The notes below the pieces were generated by a model, which saw only the letters and a list, made by a program, of their open reading frames with translations, had not been told where the DNA came from and did not search any database. Made by a program: the position numbers and the translations under genes. Positions 43,750-52,558 of a stretch of 64,000 nucleotides of DNA are shown one piece after another (positions within the stretch are counted from its first letter, which is position 1; the number at the start of each line of letters is the position of its first letter). Source of the DNA: an uncultured Christensenellaceae bacterium (GTDB lineage Bacteria; Bacillota; Clostridia; Christensenellales; Pumilibacteraceae); NCBI GenBank assembly GCA_910587595.1, contig CAJULQ010000004.1, forward strand, positions 1 to 64,000, read 5' to 3'.

Positions 43750-44550
43750 ATGAAACAACGCGTAGTTTTGGTGGTGGGCGCCAGCAGCGGCATCGGTCTG
43801 GCCGTGGCGCAAAAGTTGGCCGACGACGGCCACGTGGTGTATTGCGGAGCACGCTCGGCTTGCCCCGACGAACGCATAACGTCGCTGATCTTAGACGTGA
43901 GCAAACCCAAAACGGTAACGGACGGCATAGAAAAAATATTGTCCGACACGGGCAAGCTCGAGCATATCGTGTATAGCGCCGGTTGCTCCATGGCCGCGCC
44001 CGTAGAGTGCGCGCAAGAAGAGGACTACCGCTATTTGTTCGAAGTCAACTTTTTCGGCGCGCTCCACACCATTCGCACGGCGTTGCCGCACATGCGTATG
44101 CAAGGATACGGCCGCGTGGTGTTGATCGGCTCGATGGGCGGCGTGCTCCCCATTGCGTACGACGGTTTTTATTCGTCGAGCAAGGCGGCGCTTTTAATGC
44201 TCGGCAGAGAATTGGACTTGGAAGTAAAACCGTACGGCATACGCGTGAGCACGGTGTTGCCGGGCGGCACGGCCACCCGCTTTACGTTCAAACGCAAAGT
44301 GTATCCCGCCGAGGCGGTGGGCGTGTACGGCACCGACCTCGACAAATCGGTGGGATCTTTGGCGGGCATCGAGCAAGGCGGCATGGCCGCAACCGATGTG
44401 GCCGACACCGTTTTGAAAACGCTTGCCGATAACGATCCGCCTGCCGCCGTCGCCGCGGGGCTTATCAACAAGACCTACTACCTCTCGCAAAAGATCTTTC
44501 CGCAAAAGCTGACGCAATATTTGGTGCGCAACACCTATCACCTAAACTGA
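43750..44550 (+). CDS. Short-chain dehydrogenase/reductase
   Basis: A 266-residue classical SDR starting at ATG 43750 with AAAAGGAG 6 nt upstream. The nucleotide motif VGASSGIGLA is at residues 9-18, the NAG-like YSAGCS near 76, the catalytic Ser in LIGSMGG near 134 and YxxxK as YSSSKAA near 147. VLPGGTATRF follows, as expected. The substrate is unknown. It is one of few plus-strand genes in the left arm, placed back to back with the phosphoesterase. Confidence 0.9.
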   Translation: MKQRVVLVVGASSGIGLAVAQKLADDGHVVYCGARSACPDERITSLILDVSKPKTVTDGIEKILSDTGKLEHIVYSAGCSMAAPVECAQEEDYRYLFEVNFFGALHTIRTALPHMRMQGYGRVVLIGSMGGVLPIAYDGFYSSSKAALLMLGRELDLEVKPYGIRVSTVLPGGTATRFTFKRKVYPAEAVGVYGTDLDKSVGSLAGIEQGGMAATDVADTVLKTLADNDPPAAVAAGLINKTYYLSQKIFPQKLTQYLVRNTYHLN

Positions 44551-44688
44551 CGCCGCCGTCCGTTGCTCCGCTCGCAAAATATAGGCAAAAATCATGGAGG
44601 AATTGACCGATTTTGCGTTACAATTTATAACAGCGCAAAAAGAAACAATTTTCTTGTTTGGCCGACAAATAGGCGCTATTCTAAAAGA

Positions 44689-44719
44689 AAAAGCCGCAGA
44701 GAACACCTCCGCGGCTTTT
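44689..44719 (-). terminator. Terminator of the ferritin gene
   Basis: AAAAGCCGC (44689-44697) and GCGGCTTTT (44711-44719) form a strong stem, with TTTTTCTTTT following on the minus strand. It may also stop plus-strand transcripts. Confidence 0.85.
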
Positions 44720-44743
44720 GTCGTTCTTAAATGCGGTGAAAGA

Positions 44744-45262
44744 TCACATGGCGGGGCCGGTAGCAGACGGCGCATATACCCGCGCGGCCAACTCGGCGTT
44801 TAGCGCGTACAGCCCCTTGGCGTCGCCGCCGAACAGTTGCATTTTGCGCACCATATCTTCGGCATTCTTTTCCTCTTCGCCTTGCTCTTTGATAAACCAA
44901 TCCAAAAACTGCATGGTCTTAAAATCTTTTAAGGCAAACGCCTCGCCGTAGATCGTGTTGATCAAACTTGTTACATATTGTTCGTGCTCGTACCCCGCCG
45001 CCAAAGGCGCCGCGTTGTCGGCATACTTTTTGTCGGGTTTTTCAATCGCCTCGAATTGCACGCGCACCCCGTTGTCGATCAAGTATCTGCGCATCATCAT
45101 GGCGTGGTCGCGCTCCTCTTGCGCTTGGATCTCGTACCAATGCGCAAAGCCGTCTAACCCCGCGTCGGCATAGTGGTTGGCAAAATCCAAATACAAATAG
45201 GCCGAATACAACTCCTTGTTCACTTGCTCGTTCACCAGCTTGGCGATTTTTTGGTGCAACAT
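44744..45262 (-). CDS. ftnA: Non-heme ferritin
   Basis: A 172-residue ferritin starting at ATG 45262 after AAAGGAG. The four-helix diiron centre is visible: E17 in NKELYSAYLYLDF, the E-R-D-H stretch in QAQEERDHAMMM (about residues 46-57), and the later KEQGEEEKNAEDM helix. It stores iron and detoxifies Fe(II). It has its own promoter and terminator and lies divergent to parB. Confidence 0.95.
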   Translation of the reverse strand: MLHQKIAKLVNEQVNKELYSAYLYLDFANHYADAGLDGFAHWYEIQAQEERDHAMMMRRYLIDNGVRVQFEAIEKPDKKYADNAAPLAAGYEHEQYVTSLINTIYGEAFALKDFKTMQFLDWFIKEQGEEEKNAEDMVRKMQLFGGDAKGLYALNAELAARVYAPSATGPAM

Positions 45263-45294
45263 ATTTTTTAACTCCTTTTGTGTGTTTTTCTTTA

Positions 45295-45323
45295 AGTATA
45301 ATACGTTGCGGCCGAAAAAGCAA
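45295..45323 (-). promoter_or_regulatory. Promoter of the ferritin gene
   Basis: Minus strand TTGCTT (45318-45323), 17-bp spacer, TATACT (45295-45300). Confidence 0.65.
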
Positions 45324-45393
45324 CGAAATAAAGGCAGATGGACGCTTTTCAAAAGAGAATATATGCTCTCTTTTAATGGGTAAGCGGAAATAT

Positions 45394-45423
45394 TTGACCG
45401 TTTCGCTTTCTATATGATATAAT
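45394..45423 (+). promoter_or_regulatory. Promoter of parB
   Basis: TTGACC (45394-45399), 18-bp spacer, TATAAT (45418-45423), 33 bp before the ATG. Confidence 0.75.
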
Positions 45424-45456
45424 AAGAACAAATCGCAACCAAGGAGTAAAAAGAAC

Positions 45457-46383
45457 ATGGCAGTTAAAAAAGGCGGCTTGGGCCGCGGATTGAGCGCGCT
45501 GTTATCGGGCGCCGAAGAGGAATACGAAAACGCTTTGGGCGAAACCAATGCGTCGGACAGCAACGCGGGCGGCAGCGGCAATACGTCGGGCACGCCCGTA
45601 GAAGTCAGCTTATCGCTGATCGATCCCAACGTGAACCAGCCGCGTAAAGTGTTCGACGAGGCGGCCATGTTGGAGTTGGCCAATTCCATTCGTATGCACG
45701 GTGTGATCTCGCCTATCATCTTGGTGCCTACAGGCGAACGCTACATGATCATTGCGGGCGAACGCAGATACCGCGCGGCCAAAAAGGCGGGACTTATGAC
45801 CGTGCCCGCCATTGTGCGCAACTATACGCCGCAACAAGTGAAAGAAATTTCGCTGATTGAAAACTTACAGCGTGAGGATCTAAACCCCATTGAAACGGCC
45901 AACGCTATCAAGCAACTGATGGAAGAATACAAATACACGCAAGAAGAAGTGGCCGACCGTATCGGCAAGAGCCGCCCCGCCATTGCCAACACGTTGCGTT
46001 TGTTAACGCTCAGCCAACCCGTTATCGACCTTGTGGCGCAAGGCTTGCTCAGTCCCGGTCATGCGCGTTGCTTGGTGGTCGTGGGAGATGCCGAGGCGCA
46101 ACTCGCGCTGGCCAAAACGGGCATTGATAAAAAAGTTTCGGTGCGCGAATTCGAAAAAATGGTAAAGGCGTATTTAACGCCCAAAGCCGAAAAGGCCAAA
46201 CAAGAACAGAGCATCGAGCTAAAGGATCTTATCGGGCGCATGCAACGCACCTTTGCCACCAAAGTATCGGCGCTGGGCAACGACCGCCGCGGACGCATAT
46301 ATATCGATTATTACACGCGCGACGATCTTGACCGCATAGTGGATCTAATGAACCAATTAGAGAAAACGCCCATAGAAGAATAA
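45457..46383 (+). CDS. parB: Chromosome-partitioning protein ParB (Spo0J)
   Basis: A 308-residue ParB with AAGGAG upstream. The N-terminus KKGGLGRGLSALLSG is the conserved ParA-contacting peptide. The CTPase core has IDPNVNQPRKVFD near residue 55 and box II GERRYRAAKKAG near 100. The HTH (YTQEEVADRIGKSRPAIANTLRLL) is near 170-195 and the C-terminal dimer domain near 265-305. It loads at parS and spreads to recruit condensin and ParA. No parA is encoded beside it; the upstream neighbour is ferritin on the other strand. Two parS-like sites lie within 300 bp downstream. Confidence 0.96.
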   Translation: MAVKKGGLGRGLSALLSGAEEEYENALGETNASDSNAGGSGNTSGTPVEVSLSLIDPNVNQPRKVFDEAAMLELANSIRMHGVISPIILVPTGERYMIIAGERRYRAAKKAGLMTVPAIVRNYTPQQVKEISLIENLQREDLNPIETANAIKQLMEEYKYTQEEVADRIGKSRPAIANTLRLLTLSQPVIDLVAQGLLSPGHARCLVVVGDAEAQLALAKTGIDKKVSVREFEKMVKAYLTPKAEKAKQEQSIELKDLIGRMQRTFATKVSALGNDRRGRIYIDYYTRDDLDRIVDLMNQLEKTPIEE

Positions 46384-46415
46384 ATGCGCCGATAAAGTGC
46401 AAGCCGTTATAAAAA

Positions 46416-46449
46416 AATGTTCCACGTTAAACATGTGGAGCATTTTTTT
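46416..46449 (+). terminator. parB terminator containing a parS-like site
   Basis: AATGTTCCAC (46416-46425) pairs with GTGGAGCATT (46435-46444) with one G-T pair, followed by seven T. The segment TGTTCCACGTTAAACA (46418-46433) matches the Firmicutes parS consensus TGTTNCACGTGAAACA except for one base. Confidence 0.75.
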
Positions 46450-46631
46450 ATACGCTTATGACTTTACAACACACGTTGTTATCATGTGGCCGCTATACAT
46501 ATAAAGCAATGTCCTCCACAGTCATATTATATCTTCATGTAGACAGTTATAAGGATTTTTACGCCAAAAGCACATTTTTACGGCTTGCGCACCCCTAAAA
46601 TGCCCGTTTTCAGACGCTTGCAAAATGTTTG

Positions 46632-46662
46632 GATTGTTTCACGTTAAACATGTGAAACAATC
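46632..46662. promoter_or_regulatory. parS-like hairpin
   Basis: GATTGTTTCAC (46632-46642) and GTGAAACAATC (46652-46662) form a perfect 11-bp inverted repeat with the same GTTAAACAT loop as the parB terminator. TGTTTCACGTTAAACA (46635-46650) differs from the parS consensus at one position. Confidence 0.6.
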
Positions 46663-46972
46663 TGATTTTTTGTGAAACATTTTTATCGGCCAAAATCGAC
46701 ATACAAATAACGCCTACAAACTATAACCAACTATCACCGTTGGCCACGCAGCCTATTGCAATTAGCGGCTACATTTATGCACTATTTTCTTTATGTAAGA
46801 ATAGATGATAAACAAAAAAATGACAACTGTTTACAGTAATGATGCAAATAGATCTACAACATGGCAATCAATTGTGCACTATTGCAATATTTGCCATTTG
46901 ACTATTTTGCAAGCTGCTGTATTATCGACCCGATCGGCGATTGCCACCAAAACAGCAAACCGAAAATGTAAT

Positions 46973-46988
46973 TGTTCAACATGAAACA
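46973..46988. promoter_or_regulatory. Degenerate parS-like site
   Basis: TGTTCAACATGAAACA matches 13 of 16 positions of the parS consensus. It may be a decayed or weak site. Confidence 0.3.
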
Positions 46989-47055
46989 ATTTCGACAATT
47001 TTACATTTTTCTTGCATGTTTGGCTATCAAAACTCAGGAGTTACTGTAGAGAAAT

Positions 47056-47270
47056 AGATTTCTCCGCTCGCTTCGCTCGGTCGAAATGACATGGCCGTGC
47101 CATGTCACCCCGAGCTTAGTCGAGGGGTCTGTCTGTGTTGAGGAGGAGATTAGTTTTCTTCGCTCGCTTTGCTCGGTCAAAAGGACAGAGGAAAGAAAAC
47201 CGGCCGCAAAGACAAAGAGAGAAAAGTCGGTCGAAATGGCATGGCTATACCATGTCACACCCGAGCAAAG
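47056..47270. repeat. Dispersed repeat, copy 2 and fragments
   Basis: 47056-47092 repeats the 37-bp block of 29496-29532 with one change. 47104-47130 repeats the GTCACCCCGAG-type end followed by TTAGTCGAGGGGTCT. Broken further copies run to about 47270 (CGCTCGCTTTGCTCGGTCAA, CGGTCGAAATGGCATG). Confidence 0.75.
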
Positions 47271-48823
47271 GCGATAACTTTAACCTATATAGTTATTATA
47301 TTATAACTATATGCAAAATAGCCCTATTTTCCGCCACCGCAAACACTGCCTTTCATATATTTAGTTATTAAATCATATTTGCGGTATTTTGGCGCATTTT
47401 GTCTTATCGCGCTTTTCAAATCAAGGTGTCGTTTCACGTGTTCGTCCCCGTGTCTTTTTTGCAAAACATGCTCGTTGCTTACCGCCACATCCTTTTGCTC
47501 GGCGTTAAGATTCCACACCAACAGCGTGGCACTTAGCAACCCACTATATGCACGTACCCGTTCCGATCGATCGCGCAGACGTCAGACGCTTACATATTGG
47601 ATCAAAGCACCATTGGTTGCCAAATCGAGAAACGCCACCCACAACAAAAACACGAGCCACCCGCAACAAGTTGCCGATCGTAAACGCAACCTTTCGGCAA
47701 CAAGCAAATCGCTTTACCACGCAGCACGCTCTCCATGCGCCCCGCACGCCTAACACACAACACTTGCTTAACGAGGGAACAAAGCAAAGACCGTTGCCCG
47801 TCGTTGCCACATAGCACTTACACAGCCGACGTTGGCTTTTTCCGCACACCGCGGCAAGAAAAGGGGAATTGCTCGCATAATTGTTTGTTATGTGCGTCCC
47901 CGTGTCTAAATGCGCTTTTGTCAGACAGAAAAGGCCAAAAAATCACTGTTTTGGGACGGGCCGAAAAATAGGCTTTCTAAATTTAGTTATGATTTAATAT
48001 AGCCAAAACAGCGCTATTTTTTGCTTTTTGCGCTCTTACGGGGCAAAAGCGAGCCGCTAACTTAATATGGTTGCTGTTCGCGGCGCATTCTGCCGTTTTT
48101 GCGCGCTAAGCGTTCCCGTTTTGCCGAAAAAGGACATATCGATACCCTTTACCCTGTTTTTGTTACAAAATAATAACTTTATAGACTGCATGCGGGGTAT
48201 TTTCGGCCGCCATTTGCCCGTTTCTACATATATTGCATATATTTGCGCCATTTTATCGCACAATAGCAATTTTATACAATTACCCCATGAAAAACGGCAC
48301 TTTTTTGTGTACGGTTGTTTCGTCTGCGCTTATTTTTACGGACAGTATACGCTTATTTTTCAATAGCAACAATGCTCTCGTTGCCGCGTTCCCACCGGCG
48401 CGCCGCTCGACTCTACCGCGCCGCGCATTTCTCATCGATCGCGCCGCCGACGCCTAAAAACATCATTTTTGCGGCCTATATCCATTGCGCCGCCGTTACA
48501 TGGACAAACAAAACGATTTTCAGCCGCTTTTGAAAAATTGATTATTTTTGTAAACAAACTTTTACAAATACAGTCAATAAATACGTTTTGCATTTTTACG
48601 CAAAACGAGTCAATTTTTATTGCCGTACGGCAGACAAGCAAACTATCAAATTTCCTTTGTTTTTGCCAAAAAATAAATGCATTTTCGTCGATTTCACTGC
48701 ATTTTTGCGCAAAATTCGTGTATTTGTTATTTTATAAAATCACAGCTCGCTTTTTGTAAAAATTGTATAAAATTGCTATTTTACAAAAAACAACCTATTT
48801 TTTGCACAAAAAGGCACGTGCAT

Positions 48824-48926
48824 TGTGGATAACTTGTGGGAAATGTGGACAACTCTGTGGAAAACGGTGGATAAGTACCAAAAAACGACATTTTTCGCGC
48901 GTATCGCGCCCTTGTTATGTGCATAA
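48824..48926 (-). other. DnaA-box cluster near the strand switch
   Basis: Six boxes in the same orientation. They read, on the plus strand, TGTGGATAA (48824, exact consensus), TGTGGGAAA (48835), TGTGGACAA (48844), TGTGGAAAA (48856), GGTGGATAA (48866) and TGTGCATAA (48918, exact TTATNCACA). The first five are spaced 9-12 bp apart, about one helical turn. A very AT-rich segment lies to the left. Confidence 0.65.
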
Positions 48927-48949
48927 CTTAGTAGTTAGCCGTTAAAAAC

Positions 48950-48978
48950 TTGCGAACAGCCGATAACTGTGCTATACT
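48950..48978 (+). promoter_or_regulatory. Promoter of the esterase operon
   Basis: TTGCGA (48950-48955), 17-bp spacer, TATACT (48973-48978). Confidence 0.6.
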
Positions 48979-49058
48979 TACATGCGTATAGTGAACGCGT
49001 GCACCGACGGCGGCATATGCTGATACCGAAAGCCGATGCGCAAAAGGGAGGTGGGTAT

Positions 49059-50012
49059 TTGCTGATACTGGTCATTATTTTAATGATCGCGCTTGTTGCG
49101 TTGTTTGCCCAGCTCGGCAATACCTATTACACCAAAGTGCAAGTGATCCGCAAATTGTTTCGTATCAAGGGAGAGGCGTCGGAAGGCAGTAAACAAAAGG
49201 TGAGCGTTTTATACGATATAGAATACCAAAGCGTGTTGCCTCACGGCCTAATGGACATTTACACCCCCAACGAAACCGAGGACGTGTTGCCCGTGGTGGT
49301 GTGGGTGCACGGCGGGGGATACGTGGGCGGCGACAAGTCGTTTGCCGAACCGTGGGCGTACACCATAGCCGCCCACAAAAAAGCGACGGTGGTCAGTATC
49401 AATTACTGCCGCGCGCCCGAACAGCACTACCCCGGACCGCTTTTGCAACTCAACGAGGCGTTGCGCTTTTTGGCCGACAACGCACAACGCTTTCGGCTGG
49501 ACGTTTCCCGCTTGTTTTTGGCGGGGGACAGCGCGGGCGCGCAGATCGCCTCGCAGTATGCGGCACTCGTATGCAACAAAAACTTGCAAAACAGCATGAA
49601 CATTCGCCCCGCGATCGCGCGCGAACAGCTCAAAGGCTTGCTGTTATGTTGCGGTTTTTACAACATGGACACCGTGCTAAAGGCTCGTTTTCCCGCCATG
49701 AAAACCTTTTTATGGGCGTACACCGACACCAAAAACATCCATAAATTCGCACGCAAAAACGAAATGAGCACGGTAAAAAACATAGACGATACCTTTTGCG
49801 ACGTGTTTTTAACGTGCGGCGACGCCGACCCCTTTCTCGGCCAAGCCAAAGAAATGGCGGCGGCGCTGTCGGCGGCCAACGTTACCGCCGACGTATACTT
49901 GCCCCGAACGGACGGCAAAAAATTGGGGCACGAATACCAATTTGCGCTAAACGAACAAGAGGCGCAAATATCACTTATAAGGGCAATGGATTTTATTGAA
50001 GAACGCGTGTAA
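49059..50012 (+). CDS. Membrane-anchored HSL-type alpha/beta hydrolase (esterase/lipase)
   Basis: TTG 49059 is preferred because GGGAGGTG lies 7 nt before it. ATG 49017 is an in-frame alternative without a visible site. The protein (about 317 residues) begins with a membrane helix (LILVIILMIALVALFAQLG). The hormone-sensitive-lipase-type motifs are VHGGGYVGGD (oxyanion hole) and LAGDSAGAQIA (nucleophile Ser). A His near GKKLGHEY completes the triad. It would act on an acyl ester at the outer face of the membrane. It overlaps the following acyltransferase-like gene. Confidence 0.85.
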   Translation: MLILVIILMIALVALFAQLGNTYYTKVQVIRKLFRIKGEASEGSKQKVSVLYDIEYQSVLPHGLMDIYTPNETEDVLPVVVWVHGGGYVGGDKSFAEPWAYTIAAHKKATVVSINYCRAPEQHYPGPLLQLNEALRFLADNAQRFRLDVSRLFLAGDSAGAQIASQYAALVCNKNLQNSMNIRPAIAREQLKGLLLCCGFYNMDTVLKARFPAMKTFLWAYTDTKNIHKFARKNEMSTVKNIDDTFCDVFLTCGDADPFLGQAKEMAAALSAANVTADVYLPRTDGKKLGHEYQFALNEQEAQISLIRAMDFIEERV

Positions 50013-50868
50013 CAACCAAATAGGCGGCGCGTCCGCACGGACAAGCCCCTCCCCGCTATTTACCGAACGGCATTTGCCGCGCATTCACGGCTTGGACGTG
50101 TTGCGCGGGCTTTGCATTATTTTAATGATCTTTGACCATTTGGCCTTTGATCTTTGGTGGTTTTTCGACGGGGCAGACCATGTTTTTTTGCAAAAATTGC
50201 AAGAAATTGCCGACGCCTGGTGGCTGAGCACGTTGCGGCTTTGCTTGCGCTTGCCCGTGATCGGCATATTCTTCACCATCAGCGGTATTTGTTCGTCGTT
50301 TTCGCACAATAATTTTATGCGCGGGGCAAAACTTGCCGCGGCATCGGCCGTTTTAAGCCTTGTCACCATGCTGGGCGATACCTTCTTTTCGCTGGATATC
50401 TCTATATATTTCGGCGTTTTACACTGCTTTACCGTGTCCGTTTTGCTGTTTGCCGTGTTGCAACTGCTGCTGAAAGACAAAGCCAAATACGCTTGTTTGG
50501 GCATAGGCATACTGCTGTTTGCGTGGGGTCTTGCCATCGATTACTACACCGTGCCCCCGCTGTATCCCGCTTGGGACAAGCACGCCGTTACGTTCACCGA
50601 TTGGTTGCGGTTGGCGGTGGGTCTTAACTGCTACGGCGCCGACAGTTTCGGCATTTTGCCGCACACGGGCATCTTTTTGATAGGGTGTTACGGCGGCGCG
50701 CAACTGTATGCGCGCAAGTTGCCTTATCTGCCTATCTTATCCCGCGCGCCCTTTCGCCCGTTCTCTTTTGTGGGGCGCAAAGCGGTATGGTTTTATCTGT
50801 TGCACCAACCCGTTGTTTTCGCGCTCGTCGCCTTATTGGGACATTTATGCGGCGTGCGCATTATTTAA
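49996..50868 (+). CDS. DUF1624/heparan-alpha-glucosaminide acetyltransferase-like membrane protein
   Basis: A 290-residue polytopic protein with about seven membrane helices. The N-terminal signature RIHGLDVLRGLCIILMIFDHL (near 29-49) is typical of DUF1624 and related acyltransferase-3-like proteins. GIFLIGCYGGAQ and the late FLLHQP-like YLLHQPVVF fit. It probably transfers acetyl groups across the membrane to a cell-wall or surface sugar. The TTG start overlaps the esterase stop, so the start is uncertain and translation is coupled. Confidence 0.75.
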   Translation: MKNACNNQIGGASARTSPSPLFTERHLPRIHGLDVLRGLCIILMIFDHLAFDLWWFFDGADHVFLQKLQEIADAWWLSTLRLCLRLPVIGIFFTISGICSSFSHNNFMRGAKLAAASAVLSLVTMLGDTFFSLDISIYFGVLHCFTVSVLLFAVLQLLLKDKAKYACLGIGILLFAWGLAIDYYTVPPLYPAWDKHAVTFTDWLRLAVGLNCYGADSFGILPHTGIFLIGCYGGAQLYARKLPYLPILSRAPFRPFSFVGRKAVWFYLLHQPVVFALVALLGHLCGVRII

Positions 50869-50891
50869 TTGCAAAAAAGGAATAAAAACAC

Positions 50892-52553
50892 ATGAAAAAC
50901 AATACTTTACTCACCCCCAACGAGCAAAAAATTTTGCGCGGCGAACAGTTCGAAGGCGCGCAAACGCTATACGACCCCGTGCAAAAAACGGCGGCGCTTT
51001 TTCCTACGCACACCGCTTTGCGGTTTTTGGGCAAAAACATTTCGTATAAAACGCTGTCCGCGCAAGTGGAAACATACGCAAACTGTTTGACGGCGGCGGG
51101 ACTTTCGGCGGGCGAGGCGGTCACGTTTGCGCTCCCCAATATTCCCGAAAGCGTGTATTTATTATACGCCGCCGCCAAAGCGGGCTTGCGTATCGCGCCC
51201 ATTCATCCGCTTTCTTCGCCCGACGCCATAGCCGCCGCCATGCAACGATCGGGCAGTAGGTTGGCGTTCGTGTTGGCCGACAGCGCGCAAAACACCGCCG
51301 CCGCCTGTCCGTTCGCCGTGGTGGTGGCGGTAAGTCCCGCCCAATCGTTGGGCTTTAAGAACGCGCTGTATTGCTTAAAACACCCCATGCCCAAACCAAG
51401 CGGCAATTTGACCGTGCTGTCTGCCTTTTTGGCCGCGCCGCATGCGCTTACATTGCCGCCGCCGTCCGTTTGTCCCGCCGGCGAGGACACGAGCATACTG
51501 TTACAATCGGGCGGCACCACCGGCACGCCCAAAGTGATAGGGTTGAGCGCCCGCGCCGTGAACAATTTGGCGGCGCGCGGATTGGGCATTTTGGGACGGG
51601 ACAAAGGCACCGATTGCGGCATGCTGAGCGTTTTGCCCGTGTTCCACGGATTCGGTTTGGCCATGGGTATCCACGCCATGCTGTGCCACGGCGGCAAAAA
51701 CGTGATCTTTCCCAAATTTCACCGCAATTCGGCCGTAAAAGAAATACAAAAAGGCAACGTGCAGTTTATTATCGGCGTGCCGCGGTTATACGAGGCTTTA
51801 TTGTCGCACCCGCGGTTCGGCGGCAAAAAATTGCGTTCGCTCGTGGTGGCGTTTGTGGGCGGCGATTTTGTTTCGCACGCACTGCTTAAAAAATTCGACG
51901 CCCACGTGGCGCAAAGCGGCGGCACTTGCCGACTGTTGGAGGGCTACGGCCTTACCGAAACAGTGACCGTTTGTTCGGTGAACACGGCCGCCGAAAACCG
52001 CGAAGAAACGGTGGGCAAGCCGCTATCGGGCATTGAAATCGCCGCGTTCGATTTTTCGGACGGCGCGCCCGTACCGTTGCCCGCCGATCAAAAAGGGGAG
52101 TTGGCCATATCGGGCGACACGCTCATGTCCGAATACGTGGCCGACAGCGCCGCCACCGACGCAGTGTTTTTCACGCACGACGGCAAAAAATGGGTGCGCA
52201 CGGGCGACTGCGGCAGCGTGGACGCCGACGGGTTCGTGCATTTTGTTTCGCGCTACAAGCGCATCGTAAAAATACACGGCATTCCCGTGTATCCCATGGA
52301 GATCGAACAGCTCGTTGTGGCGCAACAAAACGTGTCGGACGCGTGCGCCGTGCCCGTGCAAGGCAAAAACAACGAACAAGAGATCGTTTTATTTGTGGAA
52401 TCGCAAGACAAAACGCTCACAGAAACGCTGCCCGCACTGATAGAACAAAAGATCTCGGTGTTTGCAAAACCCGCCCGCGTGGTGCTTGTGGAAAAATTCC
52501 CGCTCACCAACGTGAGTAAAATAGACACCAAAAAACTGATCGAACTGTTATAA
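50892..52553 (+). CDS. AMP-binding acyl-CoA synthetase/ligase
   Basis: A 553-residue ANL-superfamily enzyme. The P-loop LLQSGGTTGTPK is near residue 207-218, GYGLTET near 355, the hinge RTGD near 437 followed by RYKRIVKIHGIPVYPMEIE, and the catalytic Lys in NVSKIDTKK near the C-terminus. It activates a carboxylic acid as acyl-AMP, then as a thioester. AAGGAA lies upstream. With the neighbouring esterase and acyltransferase, a role in lipid or acyl-group metabolism is likely, but the acid is unknown. Confidence 0.9.
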   Translation: MKNNTLLTPNEQKILRGEQFEGAQTLYDPVQKTAALFPTHTALRFLGKNISYKTLSAQVETYANCLTAAGLSAGEAVTFALPNIPESVYLLYAAAKAGLRIAPIHPLSSPDAIAAAMQRSGSRLAFVLADSAQNTAAACPFAVVVAVSPAQSLGFKNALYCLKHPMPKPSGNLTVLSAFLAAPHALTLPPPSVCPAGEDTSILLQSGGTTGTPKVIGLSARAVNNLAARGLGILGRDKGTDCGMLSVLPVFHGFGLAMGIHAMLCHGGKNVIFPKFHRNSAVKEIQKGNVQFIIGVPRLYEALLSHPRFGGKKLRSLVVAFVGGDFVSHALLKKFDAHVAQSGGTCRLLEGYGLTETVTVCSVNTAAENREETVGKPLSGIEIAAFDFSDGAPVPLPADQKGELAISGDTLMSEYVADSAATDAVFFTHDGKKWVRTGDCGSVDADGFVHFVSRYKRIVKIHGIPVYPMEIEQLVVAQQNVSDACAVPVQGKNNEQEIVLFVESQDKTLTETLPALIEQKISVFAKPARVVLVEKFPLTNVSKIDTKKLIELL

Positions 52554-52558
52554 CAAGC

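Larger units (their letters stand above)
46384..48968. other. 2.6-kb gene-poor AT-rich region between parB and the esterase gene
   Basis: I see no convincing gene here. Open frames lack ribosome binding sites and protein-like composition. The stretch holds the parB terminator and two parS-like hairpins (46416-46662), a degenerate parS-like site (46973-46988), a repeat patch (47056-47270), a very AT-rich run (about 48530-48820) and a DnaA-box cluster (48824-48926). It coincides with the switch of coding strand. Confidence 0.7.

Noticed and set aside
44594..44803. 69-codon plus-strand frame between the SDR and ferritin genes, with a possible promoter at 44603-44631
   Set aside because: The frame passes through the ferritin terminator and into antisense of ferritin. 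GGAGG-like bases before it are weak. A short transcript ending at the hairpin is possible but not supported enough to list.
47379..47849. Opposing open frames of about 100-124 codons in the gene-poor region
   Set aside because: No ribosome binding sites, and Cys/Arg/Ser-rich translations on both strands without domain-like pattern.
48918..48940. TTAGTAGTTAG beside the 48.8-kb DnaA boxes as a DnaA-trio
   Set aside because: It is on the 5' side of the boxes, whereas a functional trio must follow the 3' end of the TTATNCACA strand. Only the 56.5-kb array has the correct polarity.
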